DNA from: G963665495 sp963667575
GTDB taxonomy: Bacteria; Desulfobacterota; Desulfovibrionia; Desulfovibrionales; Desulfovibrionaceae
Length of the DNA: 64,000 nucleotides
Reading direction: 5' to 3'
Assembly (NCBI GenBank): GCA_963667575.2
Contig: CAXXHY010000011.1
Location: forward strand, 124,001-188,000
Below the pieces are notes generated by a model. That model was given only the letters and a program-made list of their open reading frames with translations, searched no databases and was not told where the DNA came from. A program made the position numbers and the translations under genes. This document shows, piece by piece, positions 62,959 through 64,000 of the stretch. Each line of letters begins with the position of its first letter. The first letter of the stretch is position 1.

Positions 62959-64000
62959 ATGAATATTGAAAAAAAACAATCAGAAAAACAGTTCTTGGCA
63001 CTATGTGTCATCTGTACGGTCCAGTTTATCACTCCTTTCCTGGCGTCGGGAATCAACATCGCGCTGCCGGCCATAGGGCGGTATTATCAGGCAACCACCT
63101 TTCAGCTCAGTCTGGTCTCCATGCTCTACCTGCTCGGGCTGGGCATGATGCTGCTTCCGTCCGGCCAGCTTGCCGATCTTTTTGGCCGCAAGAAGATATT
63201 CTTCTTAGGGCTCCTTTTTTATATTTTGAGCAGCCTGCTCATTACCTTCAGTCCCAGCATGGAGATATTTCTCGGATTACGGGTTGTCCAGGGGTTGTCC
63301 TTGGCGCTCATCAGCACGGCCTCATTCGCGATTCTTTCCTCCATCGTACCAGCGGAACGAAGAGGAAAAAGCATGGGTATCGTCATTGCCTTCACCTATG
63401 CGGGGTTGTCCGCGGGGCCTGTTCTGGGAGGTGTGCTGGTCTCGTCAATCAACTGGAAAGCGATATTCTATCTTGCCTCGGTTCTGGGAATACTGTGCCT
63501 TGCTCTGGGGAAAAAAGCCCTGCAGGGCGAATGGTGGGGGGACCGGAAGCAGAAGTTCGATGTTGTCGGCAGTCTGTTCTTTGCTCTGGCCCTGGCGCTG
63601 CTGACCATGGGAATCACCGGCAAGGAATGGCTTGGTTCGCTTACCCGGGTGTTTCTGCTGGCAAGTGTGGTCGTGGCGGTATTGTTTATCGTGTTCGAGA
63701 GAAAGGCGGCATCACCGGTGCTGCCGGTGGGGATTCTCCGCACAAACCGGCCCTTTTCACTCAGCATATTGGCCGCCTTGCTCAATTACGCGGCCAGCTA
63801 CAACATTATTTTCTATTTCAGTCTGTATCTGCAGAGCGTACGGGGGTTTTCCGCCCAAGAAGCCGGACTGTTCCTGATGGTACAGACCCTGATCCAATGC
63901 GTGCTTTCCCCTGGGCAGGCAAACTCGCGGACCGCATCTACCCCGGAAAGCTGGCGACCATTGGCATGGGACTCTGCGGCGTAGCCCTGTTGCTGGCCGG
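62959..64000 (+). pseudogene. MFS transporter (DHA-type), frameshifted and cut by the window end
   Basis: The first ~310 residues are an intact MFS protein with about nine to ten membrane segments: TPFLASGINIALPAIGRYY, then LADLFGRKKIFFLG (the loop 2-3 signature) and GLSAGPVLGGVL (motif C of drug:H+ antiporters). Near 63912-63918 one C is missing; with it restored, the frame runs on as WAGKLADRIYPGKLATIGMG to the window end. As written the protein stops at 63984. Probably an exporter; substrate unknown. The gene continues beyond the window. Confidence 0.75.

Overview
The window looks like a chromosomal segment of a Gram-negative anaerobe of the Desulfovibrio type (Desulfobacterota). The evidence is indirect: moderately high GC housekeeping genes, hypE/hypD for NiFe-hydrogenase maturation, many chemotaxis genes (two cache-type receptors, CheV, CheR, a CheX-like phosphatase, an HDOD protein, an HD-GYP response regulator), a TonB-dependent B12 uptake operon and Gram-negative lipoprotein and signal sequences. 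No rRNA or ribosomal protein gene is present to fix the taxon.

Layout. 1-2027: a tandem array of a ~387-bp unit built from inverted three-hairpin modules. 2.2-18.3 kb: core genes (HD-GYP regulator, epimerase, SLOG-like protein, cyclophilin, chemoreceptor, Dus, IspH, CheV, HypE, HypD, CheR, HDOD, CheX). 18330-18416: tRNA-Leu(TAA), the attachment site of an integrative mobilizable element (18360-32218) bounded by 68-bp direct repeats. Its cargo is a frameshifted integrase, a helicase + DUF2290-like pair, an AbiEii-like pair, a ColE1-style mobilization cassette with two genes nested inside the relaxase gene, a replication/regulation module, a methyltransferase / SPL-like radical SAM / ParB-like operon and a ParD/ParE-like pair. 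32219-38989: a decayed accretion zone with a degenerate IS5-type element, hicAB remnants, a TetR regulator with a divergent lipoprotein, IS4/IS5/IS3 fragments, and a second, diverged copy of the ParB-like / radical SAM pair. 38990-40063: an SGNH hydrolase.

40663-46731: a cobalamin riboswitch followed by receptor, binding protein, permease, ATPase and TonB genes. The last two need several frame changes to read through. 46810-62158: a D-proline reductase locus: a sigma-54 activator (PrdR-like), a chemoreceptor, proline racemase, prolyl-tRNA synthetase, a TSUP permease, a permuted PrdE-PrdD-like protein, PrdB (Cys in place of selenocysteine), a small CBO2463-type protein, PrdA, PrdC and a Na+-dependent transporter. 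A textbook -24/-12 promoter lies before prdC with a 13-bp-arm palindrome ~110 bp further upstream. Together these would import L-proline, racemize it, reduce D-proline to 5-aminovalerate with electrons passed through PrdC, and switch the operon on through the activator. The window ends inside an MFS exporter gene that also carries an apparent frameshift.

The strongest leads are the permuted PrdE-PrdD protein and selenium-free PrdB, the twice-represented radical SAM / ParB-like module, and the helicase + DUF2290-like pair. Several frameshifts at short runs (integrase, ATPase, TonB, MFS) may be sequencing errors, so those gene-loss calls are tentative.
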